A stretch of DNA of 64,000 nt from Marinobacterium alkalitolerans. Its GTDB lineage: Bacteria > Pseudomonadota > Gammaproteobacteria > Pseudomonadales > Balneatricaceae. A program made the position numbers and the translations under genes. Shown here piece after piece: positions 42,695-50,885 of the stretch (position 1 is its first letter; each line of letters begins with the position of its first letter). The DNA is taken from positions 62,001 through 126,000 of the forward strand of contig NZ_JACVEW010000002.1 in NCBI RefSeq assembly GCF_017776525.1. The letters are read 5' to 3'. Under the pieces are notes generated by a model. The model searched no databases and was not told the origin of the DNA. It worked only from the letters and a program-made list of their open reading frames with translations.

Positions 42695-43738
42695 ATGAGC
42701 AGCACGTCCCGCTATCACAGCCTTCAGGTGGAGCAGGTGGTTCAGGAAACTGAGGATGCCGTCTCCTTGCAGTTTGTTGTCGGGGCCGATCTGGCCGATC
42801 GGTTCCAGTACCGTCCGGGTCAGTTCCTGACCCTACGCTTGCCCTGGCAGGGCGAGCACCTGTTGCGGTGTTACTCCATGTCGAGCGCGCCGCAGGTGGA
42901 TACGCGCCTGCGCGTGACCATCAAGCGAGTGGTAGAGGGACGTGGTTCCAATTGGGTCTGTGACAACGTCAAGGCCGGCGATCACATTGAAGTGATGCCA
43001 CCGGCCGGGGTGTTCACGCCCCAGTCACTGGATGGCGAGTTTCTGCTCTTTGCCGGTGGCAGCGGTATTACTCCGGTGTTTTCAATCTTGCGCTCGGTAT
43101 TGCTGCGCGGACGAGGCCAGGTACGGTTGATTTATGCCAACCGTGACGAAGCGTCGATCATTTTCCGCGAGCCGCTCAAGGAGTTGCTGGAGCAGTATGC
43201 GGACCGGCTGGATGTGATTCATCTGCTGGACTCTGTGCAGGGGCGTCCGACGGTAGGGCTGCTGAAGCGACTGGCCAGAGGCATGGGCAAGGCACAGGCC
43301 TTTATCTGTGGTCCGGGCCCGTTCATGGATGCCGCTGAAACGGCACTGCAGGAGCTGAAGGTCGCGCAGCAGAACATTCACGTGGAACGTTTTGTTTCTC
43401 TGCCTTCGGAGGAGGCACGCGATCAGGAGTTGCGTGAGGCGCTCAGTGGTTCAGCCGAGGTTGAGCAATCGGTGGTGTCCATTGAGCTGGATGGTCAGGC
43501 CCATGAGCTTCAGTGCCAGGGTGATGAAACCATTCTGGAGGCCGCCATGCGTGCGGGGGTAGACCTGCCCTATTCCTGTGAAGCGGGCATGTGTGCGTCC
43601 TGTATGTGTGAAGTAACCGAAGGTGAGGTGAAACTGCTGCATAACGACGTGCTGGATGAACGAGATCTGGCCAATGGCATGACGCTGACCTGTCAGGCGG
43701 TGCCGCGAACCGGGCAGGTGCACCTGAAATACACCTGA
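42695..43738 (+). CDS. kshB: 3-ketosteroid 9alpha-hydroxylase reductase
   Basis: 347 residues in the KshB order: FAD domain (LRCYSMSS), NAD domain (FAGGSGITPVFSILRS, ICGPGPFM) and a C-terminal plant-type [2Fe-2S] ferredoxin (PYSCEAGMCASCMCEVTEG and a final Cys in LTCQAVP). Matches KshB along its length, including SNWVCD and YANRDEASIIF. Passes electrons from NADH to KshA, which is encoded 18 kb away. AAGGAG RBS, 10 bases after hsaA. Confidence 0.9.
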   Translation: MSSTSRYHSLQVEQVVQETEDAVSLQFVVGADLADRFQYRPGQFLTLRLPWQGEHLLRCYSMSSAPQVDTRLRVTIKRVVEGRGSNWVCDNVKAGDHIEVMPPAGVFTPQSLDGEFLLFAGGSGITPVFSILRSVLLRGRGQVRLIYANRDEASIIFREPLKELLEQYADRLDVIHLLDSVQGRPTVGLLKRLARGMGKAQAFICGPGPFMDAAETALQELKVAQQNIHVERFVSLPSEEARDQELREALSGSAEVEQSVVSIELDGQAHELQCQGDETILEAAMRAGVDLPYSCEAGMCASCMCEVTEGEVKLLHNDVLDERDLANGMTLTCQAVPRTGQVHLKYT

Positions 43739-43765
43739 TCGGACGCTTTCGATTCAACCCCTTTC

Positions 43766-43789
43766 AAGACCGGCGGCTGCCGGTCTTTT
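43766..43789 (+). terminator. Intrinsic terminator of hsaA-kshB
   Basis: AAGACCGGC (43766-43774) pairs with GCCGGTCTT (43779-43787) around GGCT and runs into TTTT. Confidence 0.85.
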
Positions 43790-43793
43790 CGGT

Positions 43794-43812
43794 TTAGTCT
43801 CATTGGACGATG
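43794..43812 (+). promoter_or_regulatory. Island operator, copy 9 (upstream of the SDR-OYE-ETF operon)
   Basis: TTAGTCTCATTGGACGATG, starting four bases after the kshB terminator and 130 bases before the SDR start. TAATCT lies about 20 bases downstream. The longer leader also contains a seven-base hairpin stem (GCAGGTG 43854-43860, CACCTGC 43880-43886). Confidence 0.7.
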
Positions 43813-43942
43813 GCAGCCATCGGTCACCCTCTTAATCTGAAATGACTGACTGCGCAGGTGTAAACGCCTGTCTGTCGGGCACCTGCAGGGTGTGCGGCAG
43901 CGAGTCTGTATCTCTGGATAACAACAACTCAGGAGACACATT

Positions 43943-44713
43943 ATGCAGGGCTGTCTACAGGGCAAGGTCGCATTCATTACCGGTGGCGGCAGTGGTATTG
44001 GCGCGGCCACCGCCGAACGTTTTGCACAGGAAGGGGCGCATGTGGTGATCTGCGGTCGCCGACTAGAACCGCTGGAAGCGGTTGTCAGCCGTATTCGTGC
44101 CGGCGGCGGTGAGGCCGAAGCGGTGCAGGCGGATGTGAGCAACGAAGCGGCTTTTGTCGGAGCGCTTGAATCCGTAGCTGAGCGTCATGGCCAGCTGGAT
44201 ATTCTGGTCAACAATGCCATGGCCTTTAACTGGGGCAGCATCGAGGAGATGAGTACCGAAGACTGGCATGCCAACTTCACCACTTCGGTGGATGGCACCT
44301 TCTGGGGTACCCGTACCGCTCTTAAGCTGATGAAGCAGCAGGGTGGCTCCATCATCAACCTGTCCTCCATCTGCGGTGAGCTGGGAACCCCCTGGATGTC
44401 CGGTTACTCCGCCTCCAAGGCGGCGGTCACCAACTTTTCCCGTGCAGCAGCGGGGGAGGGGGCTCCCTATGGCATCCGCGTGAACGTGGTCATTCCGGCG
44501 GTTGTCGAAACCCCGGCAACCGAGGGCATGCTGTCGGACGAAAACGCACGCAAGAGCACTGAAAAGCTGATTCCCATGGGGCGTGTAGGACAGCCCGAAG
44601 AGCTGGCCAACGCCATCCTTTTCCTGGCCAGCGATCAGGCGTCCTATATCACCGGTGCCACTCTGCCGGTGGATGGTGGTCGTTCGGCCGTACTGGTGAC
44701 CGCGCTGGATTGA
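43943..44713 (+). CDS. SDR oxidoreductase
   Basis: 256 residues; TGGGSGIG cofactor motif, Ser in NLSSICG and YSASK. VNVVIPAVVETPATEGM and LPVDGG are typical classical SDR. Likely a hydroxysteroid or 3-hydroxyacyl-CoA dehydrogenase; the substrate is not decided by the sequence. First gene of an operon with an Old Yellow Enzyme and the ETF pair, which points to coupled double-bond and hydroxyl chemistry on a steroid. The leader has ATAACAACAACTC before AGGAG. Confidence 0.78.
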   Translation: MQGCLQGKVAFITGGGSGIGAATAERFAQEGAHVVICGRRLEPLEAVVSRIRAGGGEAEAVQADVSNEAAFVGALESVAERHGQLDILVNNAMAFNWGSIEEMSTEDWHANFTTSVDGTFWGTRTALKLMKQQGGSIINLSSICGELGTPWMSGYSASKAAVTNFSRAAAGEGAPYGIRVNVVIPAVVETPATEGMLSDENARKSTEKLIPMGRVGQPEELANAILFLASDQASYITGATLPVDGGRSAVLVTALD

Positions 44714-44723
44714 GGAGCTTCAC

Positions 44724-45821
44724 ATGAAAGCAGCCAAACTGGATTCAGTGGTCGGGACTGAGCCCCTGTTCAAACCGGTCACCATGGGAGCGCTCTCGCT
44801 TGCCAACCGCATTGTGATGGCGCCCATGACACGCAACCGGGCCGATGCTGATGGTACGCCCAATGCGCTGATGGTGGAGCATTATGCCGCGCGTGCAGAG
44901 GCGGGCCTGATTGTGGCCGAAGGTACCTGGCCCAGCGTGACCGGGCAGGCTTATTGTCGTCAGCCCGGGATTGAAACCGCGCAGCAGGTTGCTGCCTGGC
45001 GCAAGGTGACGGACGCCGTACATGAGAAGGGCGGCAGAATCATTCTGCAGATCATGCATGCCGGGCGTATCGGCAGCAGCAAGATCAAGCCCGAAGGCGT
45101 AGAGAGCATAGCCCCCTCGGCGCTTCAGGCGCAGGGTGAGGTGTATACCGACGCGGCCGGCATGCAGCCCTTTGACGTCCCCCGTGCGCTCAGTACGAAA
45201 GAGGTGGAGGCGGTGGTCGAAGAGCACCGTCAGGCGGCCCTGAACGCACGTGAAGCGGGCTTTGACGGTGTGGAGCTGCATTGCACCAGTGGATATCTGC
45301 CGATGCAGTTCATGTGCACCGGTACCAATCAGCGCACCGACCGTTATGGCGGCAGCCTGGAAAACCGGGTGCGCTTTGCAGCGGAATGCCTGCAGGCGAT
45401 GAGCGATGCCATCGGTGCGGATCGGGTGGGCTTTCGTATCAACCCGGGTAACACCTTCAATGACACCCGGGATGACGACAGTGCTGCCACCCATGCGGCG
45501 TTGATGGAGGTGGCCAGCCGGATCGGCGTCGCCTTTGTCCACATCATGCGCTCCCCCGACCCGTCGATTGATGCCTTTGCACTGGCCCGTCAGCACTTCA
45601 CGGGCAGTCTGATTCTGAACGACAGTTTCCAGCCGGAAAGTGCGGCTGAAGCGATCAAAAACGGCGAGGGTGATGCGGTCTCTTTTGCCCGTCATTTCAT
45701 TGCCAATCCGGATCTGGTGACACGCATCCGTCAGGGGCTGGCGCTGGCTCGCTTTGATCGCAAAACCATCTATACCCCGGGGCCGGCCGGTTATACCGAC
45801 TATCCCACGGCGGCAGAATAA
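44724..45821 (+). CDS. Old Yellow Enzyme-family ene-reductase
   Basis: 365 residues, single-domain FMN TIM barrel (NemA/OYE class): LANRIVMAPMTRNRA, QIMHAGRIG, TNQRTDRYGGSLENR and RFGIN-like RVGFRINPG. The usual HxxN/H substrate-anchoring pair reads HCTS (ELHCTSGYLPMQF), so the second residue is Ser. It would reduce an activated C=C of an enone, such as a ring-A or ring-B steroid enone, with NAD(P)H. Eleven bases after the SDR gene. Confidence 0.85.
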   Translation: MKAAKLDSVVGTEPLFKPVTMGALSLANRIVMAPMTRNRADADGTPNALMVEHYAARAEAGLIVAEGTWPSVTGQAYCRQPGIETAQQVAAWRKVTDAVHEKGGRIILQIMHAGRIGSSKIKPEGVESIAPSALQAQGEVYTDAAGMQPFDVPRALSTKEVEAVVEEHRQAALNAREAGFDGVELHCTSGYLPMQFMCTGTNQRTDRYGGSLENRVRFAAECLQAMSDAIGADRVGFRINPGNTFNDTRDDDSAATHAALMEVASRIGVAFVHIMRSPDPSIDAFALARQHFTGSLILNDSFQPESAAEAIKNGEGDAVSFARHFIANPDLVTRIRQGLALARFDRKTIYTPGPAGYTDYPTAAE

Positions 45822-45836
45822 TTCGAGGAAAGCAGT

Positions 45837-46586
45837 ATGAAAGTATTGGTACCGGTAAAACGTGTCATCGATTACAACGTGAAAGTGCGCGTAAAGTCCG
45901 ATGGCTCCGGCGTGGATTTGAACAACGTTAAAATGGCGATCAACCCCTTTGACGAGATTGCCATCGAGGAGGCCGTGCGTCTGAAAGAAGCCGGTACTGC
46001 CTCTGAAGTGGTCGTGGTCAGCATCGGCCCCAAGCAGAGTCAGGAAGTGCTGCGCACCGCACTGGCCGTAGGCGCTGACCGCGCGATTCATCTGGAAACC
46101 GATGATGAGCTGGAACCCCTGGCTGTTGCCAAGTGCCTCAAACAGGTGGTGGCGGATGAACAGCCGGAGCTGGTGATCTGTGGCAAGCAGGCGATCGATG
46201 ACGATTCCAACCAGACCGGTCAGATGCTGGCGGCACTGTTGGGCTGGCCGCAGGGAACCTTTGCTTCAGAAGTTGCCCCGGAGGCAGGCGTGGTGAAGGT
46301 AACACGCGAAATTGATGGTGGTCTGGAAACCGTTCAGCTCAACCTGCCTGCCGTGGTCACCAGCGATTTGCGCCTGAACGAGCCGCGCTATGCATCCCTG
46401 CCCAACATTATGAAGGCGAAGAAAAAGCCGCTGGAAGCCAAAGCTGTGGCGGAGCTGGGTCTGGATGTGTCCCCTCGCCTGAAAGCGGTGAACTATGCGC
46501 CGCCGGCCGCCCGTCAGGGAGGCATTAAGGTGGAGTCCGTGGGTGAACTGGTTGAAAAGCTGCGTAACGAAGCGCGTGTGATCTGA
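45837..46586 (+). CDS. etfB: Electron transfer flavoprotein beta subunit
   Basis: 249 residues, canonical: [28 protein letters not shown] and [15 protein letters not shown], the last forming the AMP site. With EtfA it takes electrons from acyl-CoA dehydrogenases to ETF:ubiquinone oxidoreductase, not encoded here. Its position amid six acyl-CoA dehydrogenase genes suggests a dedicated ETF for steroid side-chain oxidation. Confidence 0.93.
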   Translation: MKVLVPVKRVIDYNVKVRVKSDGSGVDLNNVKMAINPFDEIAIEEAVRLKEAGTASEVVVVSIGPKQSQEVLRTALAVGADRAIHLETDDELEPLAVAKCLKQVVADEQPELVICGKQAIDDDSNQTGQMLAALLGWPQGTFASEVAPEAGVVKVTREIDGGLETVQLNLPAVVTSDLRLNEPRYASLPNIMKAKKKPLEAKAVAELGLDVSPRLKAVNYAPPAARQGGIKVESVGELVEKLRNEARVI

Positions 46587-46597
46587 GGGGTAGAATG

Positions 46598-47536
46598 ATG
46601 AAAACACTGGTCATTGCAGAACATGATAATCAGCAGCTGAACGCCGTAACACAGAACGCGGTCACCGCTGCGGCCGGCCTGCAGGGTGAGGTCGATATTC
46701 TGGTAGCGGGCGAAAACGTCGCCGCGGTTGCCGAGCAGGCGGCCGGGGTGTCGGGCGTTGGCACCGTGCTGGTGGCTGATGCGGAGCAGTATGCGGCCCA
46801 GCTGGCCGAAGAACTCGCGCCGCTGGTTGTCGAGCAGGTTCAGTCCGGCGGCTATCAGGCGCTGGTGGCACCGAGCTCCACCTTCGGCAAAAATCTGACA
46901 CCGCGTGTCGCAGCGCTGCTGGATGTTGCGCAAGTCTCTGATGTTATTGAGGTTAAGGGTGTTGGCAGCTACGTTCGCCCCATATATGCTGGCAACGTTA
47001 TGCTGACGGTCGAGTCGGCTGAGCCGGTACAGGTTCTGACCGTGCGACCGACCGCATTCGATGCAGCCGAGCAAACCGGCAGCGCCGAGATTCGGTCCGT
47101 TGAAGCGACCGCAGCTGTCGGAGTCTCCACTCTGGTGGGGCGTGAGCTGAGCAAGTCGGACCGCCCGGAGCTGGGTTCTGCCGAGGTGGTGGTGTCCGGT
47201 GGCCGTGGTCTGGGAGATGGTGACAAGTACCGCGAAGTGCTGGAACCGCTGGCAGATCGTCTGGGAGCCGCGCTGGGGGCATCACGTGCCGCCGTCGACG
47301 CGGGCTTTGTGCCCAACGATTATCAGGTCGGGCAAACCGGCAAGATCGTTGCGCCTCAGCTGTATCTGGCGGTGGGTATCTCCGGTGCCATCCAGCATCT
47401 GGCGGGCATGAGCGACTCCAAGGTGATCGTGGCCATCAACAAGGACCCTGACGCGCCGATTTTCCAGGTAGCCGATTACGGGCTGGAGGGCGACCTGTTT
47501 GAACTGGTCCCCGAGCTGACACAGCAGCTGGCCTGA
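46598..47536 (+). CDS. etfA: Electron transfer flavoprotein alpha subunit
   Basis: 312 residues from the second of two adjacent ATGs, better spaced from GAGGGG. The C-terminal FAD domain is intact: [30 protein letters not shown] and [16 protein letters not shown] followed by [16 protein letters not shown]. Partner of EtfB eleven bases upstream. The gene ends 16 bases before an inverted repeat that precedes the LuxR regulator. Confidence 0.93.
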   Translation: MKTLVIAEHDNQQLNAVTQNAVTAAAGLQGEVDILVAGENVAAVAEQAAGVSGVGTVLVADAEQYAAQLAEELAPLVVEQVQSGGYQALVAPSSTFGKNLTPRVAALLDVAQVSDVIEVKGVGSYVRPIYAGNVMLTVESAEPVQVLTVRPTAFDAAEQTGSAEIRSVEATAAVGVSTLVGRELSKSDRPELGSAEVVVSGGRGLGDGDKYREVLEPLADRLGAALGASRAAVDAGFVPNDYQVGQTGKIVAPQLYLAVGISGAIQHLAGMSDSKVIVAINKDPDAPIFQVADYGLEGDLFELVPELTQQLA

Positions 47537-47551
47537 CAGGTCGCTGACTGA

Positions 47552-47596
47552 GCCATGCCACCTGGCCTTGTGCAGGCTTGACAGAGGTGGCATGGC
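47552..47596. repeat. Perfect 12-base inverted repeat before the LuxR regulator gene
   Basis: GCCATGCCACCT (47552-47563) and AGGTGGCATGGC (47585-47596) are exactly complementary around a 21-base spacer. No U-tract follows. It may be an operator for the regulator gene or an RNA structure controlling readthrough from the ETF operon. It differs from the island operator. Confidence 0.5.
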
Positions 47597-47634
47597 AGAC
47601 CCTTAATGAAGACAACAATAAAGGGGCAATAATA

Positions 47635-48798
47635 ATGAATCGTATGGACGTAGTGCAGCTGGATAGCTTGCTGTCCGCCCTCTATGAAGCCTCGCTTGAT
47701 CACGAGTGCTGGGGTGATGCACTGGAACAGATCAAGGCGTTGTTTTCCGCCAACTATGTGACGCTGATTTTGAAAATGCCGGAGACCCAGGATGAAGACG
47801 ACCTGGGGCTGATGGTCTCCGTGGGTGAGATGGAGAACTCCGGCCGTGTGGTTTACTTTCCCTACCGGCACAACCTGACACCGTTCGTTAACCAGAAACC
47901 GGATACCGTCTTCACACAGGAAGACCTGATGACCCCGGAAGAGTGGCATGACTGCCCCTATCGGATTCACTGGTGTGCCTGCAATGACGTCTACCATGTG
48001 ATGGCGGTTGATATCTCGACGCCTGACTCCGGTACGCTGCGTTTTCGTATTACCCGTCCGGAAGATGCCACGCCCTTCAGTGACGAAGATCGCGAGCTGT
48101 GTCGCTTTCTGCTGCCGCATATCCGCCGTGCACTCAATATTCGCAATCTGCTGGATCGCAGCCAGACACTGGGTTCGCTCTACTCCAAGGCGATCAGCCG
48201 CCTGTCGATCGCGACCGTACTGATCGACGAAAACGGACAGATTTTGGATGAGAACGTGTTTGCGCGCGAAATTCTGGACAGTGGCGACGGCCTCAAGGTT
48301 GTGGGCGGGCGTCTGGAAGCCAGTTATCCGAGTGATAACCGCGAACTGCGCCGTGTCATCAAGGAGGCCTTTGAAGGCTCCCGTTCCGAGTCCGGCACCC
48401 GATTGCCCGAAGCGATGTCGGTGACACGCCCGTCCGGTGAGGTGAGTCTTGGTGTCGTCGTCGAGCCCATTCCCTCAACTGCCTGGGCCGAAGGCAAGGG
48501 CCAGCCGGCCGCGGTGGTCTATATCCGCGATGCGGTGGGCAAGTCTCAGGCCAGCAACGAAGTGGCCAAAAAGCTGTTTGGCCTGACTCCGGCAGAAACC
48601 GCGCTCTCCCTGCAGCTTGCCAACGGACTCTCGCTGGAAGAAGCGGCCGAGGCGCTGAATATTCGCCGCAATACGGCACGCGCCCACCTGCGTGCAATCT
48701 TCTCCAAAACCGGGGTGCGTCGCCAGACGGAACTGGTCCGTATCTTCCTCAACAGCGTGGCCGCGCTGGGGCAGGGTGATCAGGATCCCCGCGATTAA
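47635..48798 (+). CDS. LuxR-type transcriptional regulator, candidate steroid-pathway activator
   Basis: 387 residues from ATG 47635 (MNRMDVVQLDSLL), preceded by AAGGGG. The N-terminal ~300 residues are a sensory region without a receiver domain; I see no certain PAS or GAF motif. The C-terminus (about 313-375) is a LuxR/NarL helix-turn-helix: FGLTPAETALSLQLANG, SLEEAAEALNIRRNTAR and HLRAIFSKTGVRRQTEL. Length and architecture match TeiR/TesR, the LuxR-type activator of testosterone degradation in Comamonas, hence it is the best candidate for the island operator. The leader has GACAACAATAAAGGGGC. Confidence 0.8.
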   Translation: MNRMDVVQLDSLLSALYEASLDHECWGDALEQIKALFSANYVTLILKMPETQDEDDLGLMVSVGEMENSGRVVYFPYRHNLTPFVNQKPDTVFTQEDLMTPEEWHDCPYRIHWCACNDVYHVMAVDISTPDSGTLRFRITRPEDATPFSDEDRELCRFLLPHIRRALNIRNLLDRSQTLGSLYSKAISRLSIATVLIDENGQILDENVFAREILDSGDGLKVVGGRLEASYPSDNRELRRVIKEAFEGSRSESGTRLPEAMSVTRPSGEVSLGVVVEPIPSTAWAEGKGQPAAVVYIRDAVGKSQASNEVAKKLFGLTPAETALSLQLANGLSLEEAAEALNIRRNTARAHLRAIFSKTGVRRQTELVRIFLNSVAALGQGDQDPRD

Positions 48799-48799
48799 A

Positions 48800-48817
48800 C
48801 CTCGTCTTGATGGAGTA
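48800..48817. promoter_or_regulatory. Degenerate island operator, copy 12 (upstream of SDR/ACAD operon)
   Basis: CCTCGTCTTGATGGAGTA differs from copy 2a (CATCGTCTTAATGGACTA) at three positions. It begins two bases after the regulator's stop and 52 bases before the next gene. Weakest of the set; may be used poorly or be coincidental. Confidence 0.3.
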
Positions 48818-48869
48818 TGTCTCTTTGCCGTGGGTGTAGCACTCTGACTGAAACAGAGGAGCGACACCC

Positions 48870-49712
48870 ATGGCAAACGTTGCATTTATCACCGGTGCGA
48901 GTCGAGGCATCGGCCGTGCCACGGCACTGGCCTTTGCCCGCGCCGGTTATGACCTGGCACTCAGTGCCCGTACCCTGGAGCAGGGTGACACCCACCAGCA
49001 CAGCATTACCGATAAGGATGGCAAGCCGCTTGGCGGCAGCCTTGCGGAGACCGCTGAGGCGGCTCGTCGCTTCGGCGTTGAAGTGAAAGTGGTTCCGATG
49101 GACCTGCTGGATGCCGAGTCGGTTGATCGCGCCGTCGCCACCATTGTTGAGCATTTTGGCCATCTGGATGTGCTGATCAACAACGCCATCTACCAGGGGC
49201 CTGACCTCAACGCCCGTTTCCTGGACCTTTCCCCCGAGACTCTTGAGCGCATGGCGCGAGGTTACATTCTGGCACCGGTTCAGATTACGCAGAAAGTTCT
49301 GCCGGGCATGCTGGCCCGGGGGCAGGGCTGCATCATCAACCTGACCTCCGGGGCCGGCGAATCCGACCCGCCCGTCCCGGCTGATCAGGGGGGCTGGGGT
49401 TACGCCTACGGCGCCGGCAAGGCGGCCGTTTCTCGCCTGTCAGGCATTCTGGCCCGCGAGCACGGTCATGCCGGTATACGGGCGTTTACCGTAAACCCGG
49501 GTGTGGTCAACACGGAAACCCTCAGAGCCACCATCGGTGAGCGTGGCGTTCAGGCATTGGGCAAGGGCGTCGTCGAGCCCGAGCTGCCCGCTGCCGCTCT
49601 GCTCTGGCTGGCAACACGGGCTGAAGCAGACGCTTTCCAGTATCAAACCATTCACGCCCAGCCGTTTGCCCGCGAGCAGGGCATTGATGCTCAGCCGCTT
49701 GAACAGGAGTGA
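48870..49712 (+). CDS. SDR oxidoreductase, probable 3-hydroxyacyl-CoA/hydroxysteroid dehydrogenase
   Basis: 280 residues, larger than classical SDRs because of an insertion after the second strand (residues ~38-60, HQHSITDKDGKPLGG) and a C-terminal tail. TGASRGIG, NNAIYQGP and YGAGKAAVS are the core motifs. GAGGAG RBS. First gene of an operon with two acyl-CoA dehydrogenases and an Fe-S flavoprotein reductase, consistent with a beta-oxidation hydroxyl-oxidising step, but substrate unproven. Confidence 0.78.
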   Translation: MANVAFITGASRGIGRATALAFARAGYDLALSARTLEQGDTHQHSITDKDGKPLGGSLAETAEAARRFGVEVKVVPMDLLDAESVDRAVATIVEHFGHLDVLINNAIYQGPDLNARFLDLSPETLERMARGYILAPVQITQKVLPGMLARGQGCIINLTSGAGESDPPVPADQGGWGYAYGAGKAAVSRLSGILAREHGHAGIRAFTVNPGVVNTETLRATIGERGVQALGKGVVEPELPAAALLWLATRAEADAFQYQTIHAQPFAREQGIDAQPLEQE

Positions 49713-49718
49713 TGGGCC

Positions 49719-50885
49719 ATGGAATTTCGCTTTACCGAAGAGCAGCAGATGATTCGCGAAACGGCGGCCGGTTTCTTTGCCGACTGCTCGACCTCCGCCG
49801 CCGTGCGAGCGGCAATGGTCACGGAGCGGGGGTATGACCTGTCGCTGTGGCGGCAGATCTGTGACGACCTGTATCTGCACGCCATTACCCTGCCGGAGAC
49901 CATTGGCGGTATGGGGCTGGGCTATGTGGAGCTGATCGCCGTGATGGAGCAGATGGGGCGCTACCTAGTGTGTGCGCCCTATTTTGCCACGGTTTGTCAG
50001 GCGGTTCCCGCGCTTCAACTGGCGGATGCCGCGTCCGTATCAGGCCCCTGGCTGGAACGGATATTGGGTGGTGAGACCGCAGCTCTGGCATGGATCGGAC
50101 AGGAGCGGCCCGGTTGTGAGGCGGTGACAGCGACCTGTGAGGTGGTTGAGGGCGGCTTCCTGCTGTCCGGTGATTACCGTCTGGTTGTGGATGGTCACAG
50201 CGCCGATATTCTGGTGCTGGCGGCACGACAGGCCGGTACGGAAGGTCGTGAAGGCATCAGCCTGTTTGTGGTGGACGCGGCTGCCGAGGGTATTCGGCGT
50301 CAGTGGACACCTGCGCTGGATCAGACCCGGCATTTGGGGCGTGTTGAGGTCGATAGCCTGTTGTTGCCGGCCGAGGCCTGTTTGGGCAGCTGTGGAGAAG
50401 CCGGAACCGTGCTGGAGCAGGTGCTGCAGCTTGCAACCGTTGCTCTGGCTGCCGAGCAGATGGGGGTTGCTCAGCAGGTACAGGATCTGGCTGTTCAGTA
50501 CACCCGTGAGCGTGAGCAGTTCAATCGCCCCATCGCCAGTTTTCAGGCGATCAAACACAAGGCCGCAGACATGATGCTGCGCACCGAAGTGGCGCGATCT
50601 GCCTGTTATTACGCCGCCTGCATCGCTGATGAGGCTTGGCAGGGAGGCGCCATGGCGGCCGAGTTGCCCGAGGCCGCAGCGGTGGCCAAGTCCTACTGCT
50701 CCGATGCCTGCTTCAGCAACGCCGGAGAAGCGCTGCAGATGCACGGTGGGGTCGGTTTTACCTGGGAGTACGACGTTCATCTGTATTTCAAGCGTGCCAA
50801 AGCGAGTGAACTGATGTTGGGCACGGCCAGCGAGCATCGTGAAACCCTGGCCAAGTTGTTACTGGATGGAGGAGCCAACGCATGA
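49719..50885 (+). CDS. Acyl-CoA dehydrogenase, beta-type subunit of pair A
   Basis: 388 residues. MEFRFTEEQQMIRETAAGFF opens the ACAD N-terminal helices; REREQFNRPIASFQAIKHKAADM and MHGGVGFTWEYDVHLYFKRAK are family landmarks. At the Y-E-G-T position near the C-terminus it reads LMLGT, lacking the classical catalytic Glu, as in the FadE28/FadE27-like subunits that work only as alpha2beta2 heterotetramers. Overlaps the next gene by four bases (ATGA), supporting a 1:1 pair with it. Confidence 0.85.
   Translation: MEFRFTEEQQMIRETAAGFFADCSTSAAVRAAMVTERGYDLSLWRQICDDLYLHAITLPETIGGMGLGYVELIAVMEQMGRYLVCAPYFATVCQAVPALQLADAASVSGPWLERILGGETAALAWIGQERPGCEAVTATCEVVEGGFLLSGDYRLVVDGHSADILVLAARQAGTEGREGISLFVVDAAAEGIRRQWTPALDQTRHLGRVEVDSLLLPAEACLGSCGEAGTVLEQVLQLATVALAAEQMGVAQQVQDLAVQYTREREQFNRPIASFQAIKHKAADMMLRTEVARSACYYAACIADEAWQGGAMAAELPEAAAVAKSYCSDACFSNAGEALQMHGGVGFTWEYDVHLYFKRAKASELMLGTASEHRETLAKLLLDGGANA

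Noticed and set aside
47552-47596. Intrinsic terminator of etfA
   Set aside because: No U-tract follows the repeat and the spacer is long at 21 bases, so it is listed as a repeat instead.
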